Origin: Mucilaginibacter oryzae
GTDB lineage: Bacteria; Bacteroidota; Bacteroidia; Sphingobacteriales; Sphingobacteriaceae
Direction: 5' to 3'
DNA length: 64,000 bases
Assembly: GCF_003148845.1 (NCBI RefSeq)
Contig: NZ_QGHA01000012.1
Coordinates: forward strand, 1 to 64,000
Shown here: positions 14,907 through 24,830 of the stretch, one piece after another
How the letters are laid out: every line of letters starts with the position of its first letter
Position numbering within the stretch: the first letter of the stretch is position 1
Notes under the pieces: generated by a model
The model's database searches: none
The model's input: the letters and a program-made list of their open reading frames with translations, nothing else
What the model was told of the DNA's origin: nothing
Made by a program: the position numbers and the translations under genes

Positions 14907-17549
14907 ATGAAAAAACACTTATTGCCGGGCATTTACATGCGCGGCTCAGTATTGGCGCTTGCAATTTTAGCGGGTTCGTGCGCTACTAAAAAGCATGCTG
15001 CCAATCAAACCCTAACCCTTAAAACCACCACAACAGCCAACGGAACGGTGGCTACCGCCACAACCGGCGCGCCTAAAAAAGAAGGCATCAAAAAATTCAG
15101 TGACCTGATCCCGGCCAAAACTAAGGTTGATAGCGGCTTGTTTAACCTGTACAAGGTTGATGGCAAGTATTACTACGAAATTCCGGATTCATTAAACGGC
15201 CGCGAAATGCTGGTGGTTACCCGCTTTGTTAAAACACCCGGCGGCCTGCGCACTTTTGGTCAGCAATATGGCGGCGAAGAAATTAACGACCAGGTTTGGA
15301 AATGGGAACGCCGCGACAAGCAGGTGTTTATCCGCGTGCCAAGCTTTTCAATGCGTGCCGATAGTACCAGTGATATGTATCAATCGGTAAAAAACTCAAA
15401 CCTTGATGCGGTGCTGGCTTCGTTTGATGTTAAAGCCTTTAATAAAGATACCACCGGCGTTTTAATTGATGTTACTGATTTTTACAACGGGGATGTGCAG
15501 GCTATTGGTTTATCAGACGATATTAAAAAAGCCTATAAAACCATGGGCCTTGATAACTCGCGCTCATATATAGATACGATTAAGAGCTTTCCGATAAATA
15601 TCGAAGCACATTCATTAAAAACATACCGCGCCGGCGAATCGCCAACGGATAACAGCAACGGAGCCATCACCTTCGAACTGAATACCTCGATGTTGCTGTT
15701 GCCTAAAACACCGATGAAGCCGAGGATCATGGATGAGCGGGTAGGCTTTTTTGGTCAGCGCCAGACAGATTATGGCACCGACGCGCAAAAAGCTTTGGTT
15801 ACGGCCTACATACACCGCTGGCGGCTGGAACCTAAAGACCCGGTAGCTTATGCGAACGGTAAACTGGTTGAGCCAAAGAAACAAATTGTATACTACATTG
15901 ATCCGGCTACACCTAAAAAATGGGTGCCGTATCTTATTGCCGGTGTAAACGATTGGCAAAAAGCCTTTGAAACCGCCGGTTTTAAAAACGCTATTGTGGC
16001 TAAGGTAGCTCCAACCAAAAAAGAAGATCCGGAGTTTAGCACCGAGGATGCACGTTATGCCGTGATCCGTTACTTTGCCTCGGATGTGGAGAATGCTTAC
16101 GGGCCGCATGTTGCCGACCCGCGCAGCGGCGAGATTTTGGAAAGCCACGTAGGCTGGTACCACAACGTGATGCAGTTATTGCGCGATTGGTATCTGATCC
16201 AGACAGCGGCTGTAAACCCTAACGCGCGCCATGCTCAATTTACTGATGAGCAAATGGGCGAACTGATCCGTTTCGTATCATCGCATGAGATTGGTCACAC
16301 CCTTGGTTTGCCACACAACTTTGGTTCGAGCTATGCTTACCCGGTTGATTCTTTGCGTTCAAAATCGTTTACCGACAAGCACGGCACAGCTCCGTCAATT
16401 ATGGATTATGCCCGTTTCAATTATATAGCCCAGCCGGGCGATGGTGTAACGCACCTTTACCCGCAAATTGGCGAGTATGATGATTGGTCGATTAAATGGG
16501 GATATACCTGGTTTGTCGGCAACAAAACTCCCGAGCAGGAAAAAGAGATCCTGGCCAAATGGACAGATAAACATGCGGGCGACCCTAAATATTACTTCGG
16601 CCGCCAGGGTACATCCATCGACCCTCGTTTGCAAAACGAAGATTTGGGGGATAATGCCATGAAAGCGAGCGCTTATGGTATCGCCAACCTGAAACGTATT
16701 TTGCCAAACCTCGAAAAATGGTCGTACCAAAAAAATGAAAATTATGATGACCTGAGCGAACTTTACAACGAAGTGCTTGGTCAGTTTTACCGTTACATGG
16801 GCCACGTTACTACCAACATCGGCGGCATGAATGAAAACTTTAAAACTTATGATCAGAAAGGTGCCGTTTATGATTTCGTAGCCAAAGCCCGCCAGCACGA
16901 AGCTGCCGTATTTTTGAATGAACAATTGTACAAAACCCCAACCTGGTTAATTAACCAGCCGGAACTGGCTAAGTTTGACAACGGCGTAATTATTAACCGG
17001 ATCAAAGCTATGCAGGCGTCATTGCTGGCAAACGAGTTAAACCCGTCAAGACTGGCCCGTATGTATGATAACGAAGCTAAAAATGGTAAAAATGCCTACA
17101 CCGTTGCCGAGTTATTTAACGATTTGCATGCAGGCATATTTGGTGCCGGCAATCCTGACAGTTATAAACGCAGCCTGCAACGTAATTATGTGGAATACCT
17201 TAAAACGTTGTTAAATCTTGATGCCTCAGCATCCTATGCCGGTATATCGGCGGCATCGCTGGCAAGTTGGGGTTTAACGCCAATCAATATCGCCATGTCT
17301 GATATCAGGCCGATGGTTCGTGTTGAATTAAAGAAAATTGATGCCGGATTGCCAAAAGGCGGCGACGCGCTTACAGCGGCGCATTATGCCGATTTGCGAC
17401 TAAGGATCAAAGAAGCGCTTAACCCAACCCGCCCGGTTGTAAATATTAATGGCATTATGATGCGCGGCCTGACAACCCCGGTGCCCGACAGTTTAGATCC
17501 GAAAGCAGGCAGCACCAACTGCTGGCCTAAAACAAGCTTCGATTTTTAA
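14907..17549 (+). CDS. Zinc-dependent metalloprotease lipoprotein (DUF5117/DUF5118 type)
   Basis: An 880-residue surface or periplasmic zincin. The lipobox LAGSC places the lipidated Cys at residue 25, followed by a Thr/Ala-rich linker. A DUF5118-like segment (FSDLIPAKTKVDSGLF) and a DUF5117-like region precede the catalytic motif SSHEIGHTLGLPHNF at about residue 459, an extended HExxHxxGxxH zincin signature. A downstream MDYARFNY supplies the Met-turn. The C-terminal ~350 residues (DUF4953-like) are helical. Substrate unknown. It is monocistronic, with a strong terminator right behind. Confidence 0.9.
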   Translation: MKKHLLPGIYMRGSVLALAILAGSCATKKHAANQTLTLKTTTTANGTVATATTGAPKKEGIKKFSDLIPAKTKVDSGLFNLYKVDGKYYYEIPDSLNGREMLVVTRFVKTPGGLRTFGQQYGGEEINDQVWKWERRDKQVFIRVPSFSMRADSTSDMYQSVKNSNLDAVLASFDVKAFNKDTTGVLIDVTDFYNGDVQAIGLSDDIKKAYKTMGLDNSRSYIDTIKSFPINIEAHSLKTYRAGESPTDNSNGAITFELNTSMLLLPKTPMKPRIMDERVGFFGQRQTDYGTDAQKALVTAYIHRWRLEPKDPVAYANGKLVEPKKQIVYYIDPATPKKWVPYLIAGVNDWQKAFETAGFKNAIVAKVAPTKKEDPEFSTEDARYAVIRYFASDVENAYGPHVADPRSGEILESHVGWYHNVMQLLRDWYLIQTAAVNPNARHAQFTDEQMGELIRFVSSHEIGHTLGLPHNFGSSYAYPVDSLRSKSFTDKHGTAPSIMDYARFNYIAQPGDGVTHLYPQIGEYDDWSIKWGYTWFVGNKTPEQEKEILAKWTDKHAGDPKYYFGRQGTSIDPRLQNEDLGDNAMKASAYGIANLKRILPNLEKWSYQKNENYDDLSELYNEVLGQFYRYMGHVTTNIGGMNENFKTYDQKGAVYDFVAKARQHEAAVFLNEQLYKTPTWLINQPELAKFDNGVIINRIKAMQASLLANELNPSRLARMYDNEAKNGKNAYTVAELFNDLHAGIFGAGNPDSYKRSLQRNYVEYLKTLLNLDASASYAGISAASLASWGLTPINIAMSDIRPMVRVELKKIDAGLPKGGDALTAAHYADLRLRIKEALNPTRPVVNINGIMMRGLTTPVPDSLDPKAGSTNCWPKTSFDF

Positions 17550-17576
17550 TTTAAAAGGCTTTAAATACTGATTTAT

Positions 17577-17609
17577 AATCCTGCCTCATTTTGGGGCAGG
17601 ATTTTTTTA
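17577..17609 (+). terminator. Rho-independent terminator behind the zincin gene
   Basis: Stem AATCCTGCC/GGCAGGATT (17577-17585 with 17595-17603) with a 9-base loop, followed by seven T residues. Confidence 0.88.
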
Positions 17610-17733
17610 TGTGCTGTAGTACTGTAAAGTGTTTTTAGGTGACACTGGTCATCAGGATTTTACCGGCTGCCCATTACACGCTCAACGTACGTTAAAATAC
17701 CAGTTACTTAACCAAGCAAATAAACTGTTTTAC

Positions 17734-20441
17734 TTATTTGGTGCTCAGTTTATTAAACTTTATGCTGTAGCTAACCAAAAAATACCTGTTTAAAGTATTG
17801 TTCTGTACGTCGTTTATAGAGTTGGTGCCTGTAGTGCGGTAGATACTTACGTTTTGATTAAACAGGTCATAAACGGTAAACTTTAATTCTCCGCGATCTT
17901 TTTTGAACATCCGCATAGCAACCGACGAGCTGATTACGTTTACGCCTTTCTTTAAACCCGGCGCTATCTGGGTATTATAATAAAAATCCTGTTTGGTTTC
18001 CCAGGTTAATTGCCTGAGGGGCCTTACAACAAGGCTGTTATTAAGGTTAAAGTTACCGGCGTGAACCTTCCTGAAATCATCGTAGTTGTATTTGGTATCA
18101 CTTATGCTGTATCCCGCGCCTATGTTTAAGGTCATCTTTTCCTTCCAGTCTAAAAAAATATTTTCGTAAATACCCCGGTTAAAGGTGTTCTGCCAGCCCT
18201 CTGCATTATTAAGCAGGTTAAGGTTTTGATTGTAGTACCCATATACCGATGAACTGAAAAAAATCTGCCAGTCTTTCATCTTCCTGAAGCGTTTGTTGAA
18301 ACCTATATTCATGTTATAGCCCGGCCTGCCGTCGCGGTTAACCACGGTAACGGTTTGCGACCCGTCCGACCGGATGGTTTGCTGATTTATCGACATGTTT
18401 TTTTGCCTGTAAACACTGCTGTAAAGCCATACGCTTATCTGGCTTTGGGTGGTATAAAGGCGGTAGTTAAGGTTATACGAATCATTGATGGCCGGTCTTA
18501 AATTCGGGTTACCTGTAAAAGTATACAGCGGACTGTAAACAATGGTAATTGGCTGCAGGCTTGATATACCGGGCTGGTTAACGTTGCGGTCGTAACTTAT
18601 AGATAGCTGGTCGGTTTCAAAACGGATGGTTGGCAGCAGGAAAAAATAATTTTGGTTGAGCCTGCTGCTCGAAAAATTGTTTGCAATTTGCTGCCACTGC
18701 GTGTTAAGCCCTGCTATAATCTGTGTGTTTTTACCAAGCTGGTAGGTTAAACCAGGCTTAACGTTCTCGGTCCACTGATCGCGTTTAAGGTCGGAACTTT
18801 GATTGGTAAGCAACGAATCAAACCGGTTGGTTTTGATATCGTAGGTAAAAAGCTGGTCGCTGCTTTTATTGTAGGCGTTTGAAGTGGTAATATCAAGTGT
18901 AAGCTTTTTGGTAACGGGATAGCGGTAACTCAGATCGATATTGCCTGAAACATTGGTATTGGTACGGCTGGAGCGGCGGCGCAGGCTATCTGTTAAATAG
19001 GCATGCTGGTAATTAATTACATCATTGTTATTGAACGATGTACTTCTGCCGGGGTTGATCTGCAGGTTGTTTGAAATATTAAACGATTCGCCTTTATGTT
19101 TCCTGGAGCGTTTGTGAAAATAAAAGGTTTGCCTGTATTGCGTAGAACTGCCGTTACCGTAACTGTTTGCCGTTGATTTATTTACCGGCATATCGAAATT
19201 GTTATGCGTATCACCAAACGAGTTGGATTGATTATCATTAGTGTTAAAACTTATTGACGGATTGAAACGCAAATTGCGTACGGTGTCCGGTTCCCATTCA
19301 ATCAAACCGCTTGCCGAATGACTTTGGTTGCCGGATGTACGATTGTTTGTTGATGAGTTTAGCAATGTAGTATCGCCCAGAAACTGCTGCTGCAGATTTG
19401 ACGAGTTATTGATGTTATTTCGCTTTGTATAAAAATACTGCAGGTTCAGCTTTAGCTTTTTACCGTAATTCTGGTTGAGGTTAAAGCCCCCGAAGTGATT
19501 TTTTCGATCCCTCCCCAGCTGCGCCCAAAGTTTTGACGACCGTTAAACAAGGTATTTCCTCCGCTGCGGTCAAAACCTCCTTCCGAGTAAATTTCCTGGT
19601 TCGAAAAACCGGTATGGTTTAAATTATTGCTGAGGCCTATTAAACTCAGTTGCAAGGTATCCCTGAACATGTTAAAAAGCCCGCCGGTTTCATACCTGTT
19701 ACGCGAGCCGGCACCGGCAAACACTTTACCAAAAATGCTGCGTTTAATGGCTTTTTTTAGTTTGATGTTGATAATTTTAGGCACTTTGGTTTCGCTGATC
19801 AGGTGGTCCGGGTCGTTCTCCCTGTCGTCATAAACCTGTATCTGGGCTACAATTTCGGCATCGAGGTTTTTGGTTGCTATTTTAGGGTCGTTGCCAAAAA
19901 ACTGCTTACCGTCTATAAGCAGCTTGCTTACATCTTTACCGTTAACGGTTATCGTTCCGTCGCCGTCTATTTGTACACCGGGGAGCTTTTTAAGTAGCTC
20001 CTCCAGTGCGGCATTGGGGCGGGTTTTAAACGCGGCCGCGTCAAATTCGATGGTGTCTTTTTTTATTTTAACGGGTGTCCGTTCTGCCCGTACAACAACC
20101 TCGTTCAGCATTTTACTGTTTAGCGAAATCTCGCCTATATCAACTACTTCGGCCATTTTAAAATTGAACCTTCGGATATAACTTTTATACCCGGCGAAGG
20201 AAATCACCAGTTTAACCGGCTTTTCGGCCGGGAGGCGCAGCAATTCAAAGGTTCCGTTTTTTTTGCTTAACGTATAGGCAATAAGCGACGAATCTGCCAC
20301 ATCAACCATAGCCACTGTACTTAATTCAAGCGGTTGTTTGCTCACAGAATCAATTACCTTGCCTTTAATAATGGCGCGGTTTTGAGCGTAAGCGGAAGAA
20401 AACAGGCAAATAAGTATCAGTGAGATAAAGGAGGTCTTCAT
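17734..20441 (-). pseudogene. OMP_b-brl_3-type outer-membrane barrel protein, split by a one-base frameshift
   Basis: Two same-strand frames make one ~902-residue protein. The N-terminal part (20441-19452) has a signal peptide ending AYAQ, a regulatory-like domain (KGKVIDSVSKQPLELSTV), and a plug (LEELLKKLPGVQIDGDGTITVNGKDVSKLLIDGKQFFGNDP). The C-terminal part (19365-17734) is beta-barrel ending YFLVSYSIKFNKLSTK. At 19487-19491 (C run on plus strand) one base is missing: adding one G gives ITSGGFNLNQNYGKKLKLNLQ and an open frame through to the barrel. The gene is either inactivated or affected by a sequencing indel. It is homologous to the intact gene at 30497-33442. Confidence 0.85.
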
Positions 20442-21019
20442 TCAGCGGTTTAGGTGCAGATTGGTAAGGGTAAAAAATGTATTGAGGTAAAGATGTAGGG
20501 CCGGTGTAAGTTTGGATACTTATATCATAGGGTTTGGTAGGGTTTAGTTTGTTAAATTTTATTTATTAATGATGATCTGTTGCTTTGATCAAAATCAGCA
20601 GCAAAGGTTTAAACCATCAGTAACATTTTTCCCTGATCAACCAATGCTGTATTATCTCCGTACAATAAGATATATGCAATAGCTCTTAAAATGGGAAAAT
20701 GCGGACAATTTCGCTAATCTCTCTTAAAACAAAAATGAAGTAAAATGCTGGTATATTAGTATTTGTAACATTTGTTTTACCAAGCAGCAAGTGCAAGCTG
20801 TGTTCGTGTATTTCGGTAATTTGTAACAATTCGTATGAAAATTTATATTGAATAAGCGTGTTGTATTTTAAGGATAAAGCTTACCAACCAAATATTCTGT
20901 TAAAAAATCAATTAAAAACGCTGTTTGTCATAATAAAATTTCGCAGATTGCGTTTTTAAACTAATATTGTGTACGCAATAGTATGCCAAACCGAATTAAT
21001 TACCTAAAACCATAACATT
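20442..21019. other. Gene-free 578-base divergent promoter region
   Basis: AT-rich sequence between the divergent barrel gene and the small membrane protein. I see no convincing ORF, hairpin terminator or repeat. It presumably holds promoters for both neighbours; a loose -7-like TAATATTG occurs at about 20963-20970. Confidence 0.5.
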
Positions 21020-21427
21020 ATGAAAGCAGCAGTAATCTACAAATCCATTTACGTAACGTTTTACAGGTGGAATGTTAAAAACTTTGGTCATGGCGGTTTG
21101 CCTAAAGCTAACGCACTTTTTGGCGCCAGCTTTTTAATGATCATTTTGCTGGCTATTTTAACAACCGTAGCGCAGTTGTTTTTAAATACAGGCTGGTTCC
21201 GGGTAAGCCCTGTATCGGGCTTAATGATTTTGCTGGGGGCTACAGGAGCTTTGTTGCTTAACTATTTTGTATTGCTGAACAGCCGCTTTTTTAAAAAAAT
21301 AAACCTTGCTTTTGAGCGGATCAGCAAGCATAACCCCAATACCTGGAGCGTAATGCTCATGATTTGTGTGATTGTTTCCTGCAGTTTCATACTGGTGGTT
21401 TGCGAGGCCGGCGCTTTGTTGCGATAA
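21020..21427 (+). CDS. Small polytopic membrane protein of unknown function
   Basis: A 135-residue protein with about three hydrophobic helices (residues ~32-54, ~64-87 and ~111-131). A positively charged N-terminus (YRWNVKNFGHGGLPKANALFG) and a basic loop (RFFKKINLAFERISKHNPNTW) suggest cytoplasmic N-terminus and loop. I do not recognise the family. It stands alone, with a long upstream region and its own terminator at 21456-21478. Confidence 0.7.
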   Translation: MKAAVIYKSIYVTFYRWNVKNFGHGGLPKANALFGASFLMIILLAILTTVAQLFLNTGWFRVSPVSGLMILLGATGALLLNYFVLLNSRFFKKINLAFERISKHNPNTWSVMLMICVIVSCSFILVVCEAGALLR

Positions 21428-21455
21428 GGATCAATAAACTTTATAATTTTGAAAG

Positions 21456-21478
21456 CCGCTTATATAAGCGGTTTTTTT
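21456..21478 (+). terminator. Rho-independent terminator
   Basis: The 16-base palindrome CCGCTTATATAAGCGG (21456-21471) is followed by seven T residues. It ends the 135-residue membrane protein gene. Confidence 0.88.
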
Positions 21479-21543
21479 GTTTCAAACGTATTTCCACTTC
21501 ATCAAAAATCAATATCTTTCGGCTTATTTAAACTTTTATCGCA

Positions 21544-23082
21544 GTGTTGGTTAAAACATTTGGAAGCGCAGTTTATGGTATACAGGCCATCACCATAACC
21601 GTTGAAGTGAATATCGCATCGGGCACAAAATATTTTATAGTCGGTTTACCTGATGTTGCTGTAAAAGAAAGCTATTTCAGGATCGAATCGGCGCTGAAAA
21701 ACTGCGGTTTCCGGATGCCGCGGCAGCAGGTGGTGGTAAATATGGCCCCTGCCGATATCAAAAAAGAAGGTTCATCGTACGATTTGACCATAGCCACAGG
21801 AGTACTTGCCGCATCCAGCCAGATAGAATCTGATACGCTTGATCAATATATCATTATGGGCGAACTTTCGCTCGATGGCAGTTTACAGCCCATAAAAGGC
21901 GCTTTGCCCATCGCTATTCAGGCGCGCAAGGATGGCTTTAAAGGGTTCATCCTTCCCAAACAAAACGCCCGTGAGGCTGCAATAGTGAACGACCTTGAAG
22001 TTTACGGCGTGGAAAGCATTACCGAGGTGGTGGGCTTTTTTAACGGTACCACCACACTCAAGCCCGAAATTGTAAATACCCGCGAAGAATTTTACGATAG
22101 CCTGTGTAATTACGATAGCGACTTTAGCGAAGTAAAAGGGCAGGAAAATATTAAGCGGGCGCTGGAGATTGCGGCGGCGGGCGGCCACAACGTGATCCTG
22201 ATCGGCCCGCCGGGGGCAGGTAAAACTATGCTGGCCCGCAGGTTGCCATCAATATTGCCGCCCTTAAGTTTATACGAGGCCCTGGAAACCACCAAAATCC
22301 ACTCGGTGGCGGGCAAGCTTTCGGCGGCGGACGCGTTGGTAACCGTCAGGCCATTCAGAAGCCCGCACCATACCATAAGCGATGTGGCGCTGGTAGGCGG
22401 CGGCAGCAATCCCGCCCCCGGCGAAATTTCGCTGGCGCATAACGGCGTGTTGTTTCTGGATGAACTGCCGGAGTTTAAACGCAGCGCCCTTGAGGTAATG
22501 CGCCAGCCGCTGGAAGAGCGCAGGGTAACTATATCGAGAGCCAAGTTTACCGTTGACTATCCGAGCAGTTTTATGCTGGTGGCCAGTATGAACCCATGCC
22601 CCTGCGGCTATTACAACCATCCCGAAAAGGAATGCATCTGTCCGCCTGGAATGGTGCAAAAATACCTGAGTAAAATTTCCGGTCCGCTGTTGGATAGGAT
22701 CGACCTTCATGTAGAGGTAACACCGGTTAATTTCAGCGAACTATCGTCAGATCGTGCCGCCGAAAAAAGCGAACTGATCCGCGAGCGGGTAATTAAAGCC
22801 CGCGAGGTGCAGGTAAAGCGCTTCGGCAACCGTGCTGATCTGCATGCCAACGCCCAGATGAACTCGCAAATGGTGCGCGAGCAATGTAAAATTGATGTAG
22901 CCGGCCAGGCCCTGCTTAAACGGGCGATGGAAAAACTGGGCCTTTCGGCAAGAGCTTATGACAGGATCTTAAAAGTATCGCGAACCATTGCCGATTTGGC
23001 CGGGAGCGAAGAAATTAAGCTTGAACATTTGGCCGAAGCGATCCATTTCAGAAGTTTGGATAGAGAGGGCTGGGCGGGGTAG
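21544..23082 (+). CDS. comM: YifB/ComM-family Mg-chelatase-like AAA+ ATPase
   Basis: ComM is a hexameric helicase that supports branch migration during natural transformation; in non-competent bacteria the role is unclear. The N-domain (VKTFGSAVYGIQAITITVEV...GLPDVAVKES) is family-typical; Walker A GPPGAGKTM lies at about residue 221 and Walker B GVLFLDELPEF near 300. A Cys cluster NPCPCGYYNHPEKECICPP and the C-terminal Mg_chelatase_C domain follow. 512 residues is the standard length. The start is GTG at 21544 or TTG at 21547; both leave the conserved N-terminus intact. Confidence 0.93.
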   Translation: MLVKTFGSAVYGIQAITITVEVNIASGTKYFIVGLPDVAVKESYFRIESALKNCGFRMPRQQVVVNMAPADIKKEGSSYDLTIATGVLAASSQIESDTLDQYIIMGELSLDGSLQPIKGALPIAIQARKDGFKGFILPKQNAREAAIVNDLEVYGVESITEVVGFFNGTTTLKPEIVNTREEFYDSLCNYDSDFSEVKGQENIKRALEIAAAGGHNVILIGPPGAGKTMLARRLPSILPPLSLYEALETTKIHSVAGKLSAADALVTVRPFRSPHHTISDVALVGGGSNPAPGEISLAHNGVLFLDELPEFKRSALEVMRQPLEERRVTISRAKFTVDYPSSFMLVASMNPCPCGYYNHPEKECICPPGMVQKYLSKISGPLLDRIDLHVEVTPVNFSELSSDRAAEKSELIRERVIKAREVQVKRFGNRADLHANAQMNSQMVREQCKIDVAGQALLKRAMEKLGLSARAYDRILKVSRTIADLAGSEEIKLEHLAEAIHFRSLDREGWAG

Positions 23083-23114
23083 GGATGCTTGAGAAACAGT
23101 CTCAAGGCATATCA

Positions 23115-23137
23115 GTTCGAAGTCATAGACTTCGAAC
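23115..23137 (+). terminator. 10-bp hairpin behind comM
   Basis: GTTCGAAGTC/GACTTCGAAC form a perfect stem around an ATA loop, 33 bases after the comM stop. A short T run follows after nine bases, so termination is plausible but not certain. Confidence 0.5.
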
Positions 23138-23234
23138 GGCGGAGTTTTTATTATAAAAACGCACCGATTTCGATATTTTATTTTGAATATTAAAATTTTT
23201 TAAAATAAAATTCTGTTTTGTTTTGATTTGTTTA

Positions 23235-23242
23235 TATCTTTG
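23235..23242 (+). promoter_or_regulatory. -7 box (TATCTTTG) of the serine hydrolase gene
   Basis: An exact TAnnTTTG match ends 28 bases before the ATG at 23271, giving a ~20-base leader. T/G-rich sequence upstream (TTTTG at 23216-23220) may be the -33 element but is spaced too closely. Confidence 0.5.
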
Positions 23243-23270
23243 ATGGTGTGAACCTATCTGGAATAAATCA

Positions 23271-24722
23271 ATGAAAACCTTAAACAAATTATTTACCTCG
23301 GCGGTGTTATTATCCGCCCCTTTAATCCTCCACGCCCAAACCAACACAGCTGAACAAATAAAGCAGGTAGAAAACAATCTTTTTGGTCGTGTACAAATTG
23401 CAGGTGAAAAACCATGGAACCTCGCCGATAGGATGGCTTATTATAAAATACCGGGAGTAAGCATCGCGGTTATTCAAAACCATAAAATTATATGGGCTAA
23501 AGGATATGGCTTCGCTAATGATAGTGCAAAAACTCCGGTAACCGCGCAAACACTATTCCAGGCCGGCTCTATCAGTAAATCGCTAAACGCTGTTGGTGTG
23601 ATGAGGCTTGTGCAGCAAAAAAAGCTTAACCTTGATGCCGATATCAATAATTACTTAACCAGCTGGAAATTTCCTTACGATAGCATTTCGAAAGGAAAAA
23701 AGATCACCATGGCCAATTTATTAAGCCATAGCGCGGGTATCAACGTGCATGGTTTCGGCGGTTATGAGCCGGGTACACCTCTGCCAACTATTGTACAGGT
23801 ACTTAACGGCGAAAAACCGGCCAATACGCCGCGTATACATTCTGTAACAGCCCCCGGATCAGGATATCAATATTCGGGCGGCGGAATAACTGTTGCGCAA
23901 TTGATGGTAATGGATGTTACCCATCAGCCTTATGCCGATTATATGAAGAAAGAGGTGCTCAAACCCTTAGGCATGAACGGCAGCACCTTCGCCCAGCCTG
24001 CTACTGATGTTGATCAAAAGCTTTTGGCCATAGCTTATAATGAAGACGAGAAACCAATAAGGGGAAACTACCATATCTACCCCGAGCAGGCCGCGGCCGG
24101 TTTATGGACAAACCCTACCGATCTGGCAAAGTACATCATCTGGATGCAGCTTGCTTACGAAGGTAAATCGGCTAAGGTGCTCAATACGGCGAGCGTAAAG
24201 CAAATGTTTACCGTACATGCAGGTAGTGATGCTGGCCTCGGTGTATTTATCAGCAAACCGGATAGTGTTTTCTATTTCAGCCATGACGGGGCCGATGCCG
24301 GTTTCCGCGCCCGTTATGTTGGCAGTTTTGAGGGCGGCAATGGTGTGGTGGTAATGGTGAACAGCAATAATGATGGCGTTATTAATGAGTTGATTAACAG
24401 CGTAGCTAAAGTTTACGGATTTAAAGGCTTGTATCATCCCAACATCAAAACACTGGTTCCGGTATCTGCTGAATTATTAAAAACTTATACCGGTAAATTT
24501 TTGATTGGACCGCCGCGTACTTTAACCATTACTGAAATTGGCGGGCACCTGTTTGCACAGGCTATCGGCGATATTAAAAGGGAACTTTACCCGCAGTCAG
24601 TTAACCGTTTTTTTTTCCGCGATTTAAATTACGAGCTTGAGTTTAATAAAGACGCGGAAGGCAAAATGCATTTGATATTTTATGGCGATGGTGGAAAGAT
24701 GGAGTTGAAAAGGGCAGATTAG
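23271..24722 (+). CDS. Secreted class C beta-lactamase-like serine hydrolase
   Basis: A signal peptide (about 1-22, ending LHAQ) precedes a beta-lactamase/transpeptidase-like fold. The SxxK motif is in QAGSISKSLNAVG, the YxN position reads YQYSGGG (Y-S-G), and a C-terminal HDGADAGF stands where the KTG-like HxG motif of esterase/peptidase relatives lies. The last ~120 residues form a lipocalin-like/DUF3471-type domain (LKTYTGKFLIGPPRTLTITEI). Members act as D-aminopeptidases, esterases or D-Ala carboxypeptidases; true beta-lactamase activity is not implied. It is monocistronic. Confidence 0.87.
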   Translation: MKTLNKLFTSAVLLSAPLILHAQTNTAEQIKQVENNLFGRVQIAGEKPWNLADRMAYYKIPGVSIAVIQNHKIIWAKGYGFANDSAKTPVTAQTLFQAGSISKSLNAVGVMRLVQQKKLNLDADINNYLTSWKFPYDSISKGKKITMANLLSHSAGINVHGFGGYEPGTPLPTIVQVLNGEKPANTPRIHSVTAPGSGYQYSGGGITVAQLMVMDVTHQPYADYMKKEVLKPLGMNGSTFAQPATDVDQKLLAIAYNEDEKPIRGNYHIYPEQAAAGLWTNPTDLAKYIIWMQLAYEGKSAKVLNTASVKQMFTVHAGSDAGLGVFISKPDSVFYFSHDGADAGFRARYVGSFEGGNGVVVMVNSNNDGVINELINSVAKVYGFKGLYHPNIKTLVPVSAELLKTYTGKFLIGPPRTLTITEIGGHLFAQAIGDIKRELYPQSVNRFFFRDLNYELEFNKDAEGKMHLIFYGDGGKMELKRAD

Positions 24723-24753
24723 ATAGGTTTTTAACCGCGTTAAAAAATGTTAA

Positions 24754-24788
24754 ATAAAGTCGGCTTCCATATCACGGAACCGGCTTTA
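24754..24788 (+). terminator. Imperfect hairpin behind the serine hydrolase gene
   Basis: ATAAAG-CGG-TTCC pairs with GGAA-CCG-CTTTAT with single-base bulges. No long T run follows, so the terminator role is tentative. Confidence 0.4.
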
Positions 24789-24830
24789 TCCGTTTGATGG
24801 TCATATATTTAATGCCATCAAACCTTGATC

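Noticed and set aside
15615..16163. 182-residue frame antisense to the zincin gene
   Set aside because: Lies opposite conserved zincin sequence and shows no protein-family features.
23271..24722. Beta-lactamase resistance gene
   Set aside because: Only the broad serine-hydrolase fold with an extra C-terminal domain; many such proteins are peptidases or esterases.
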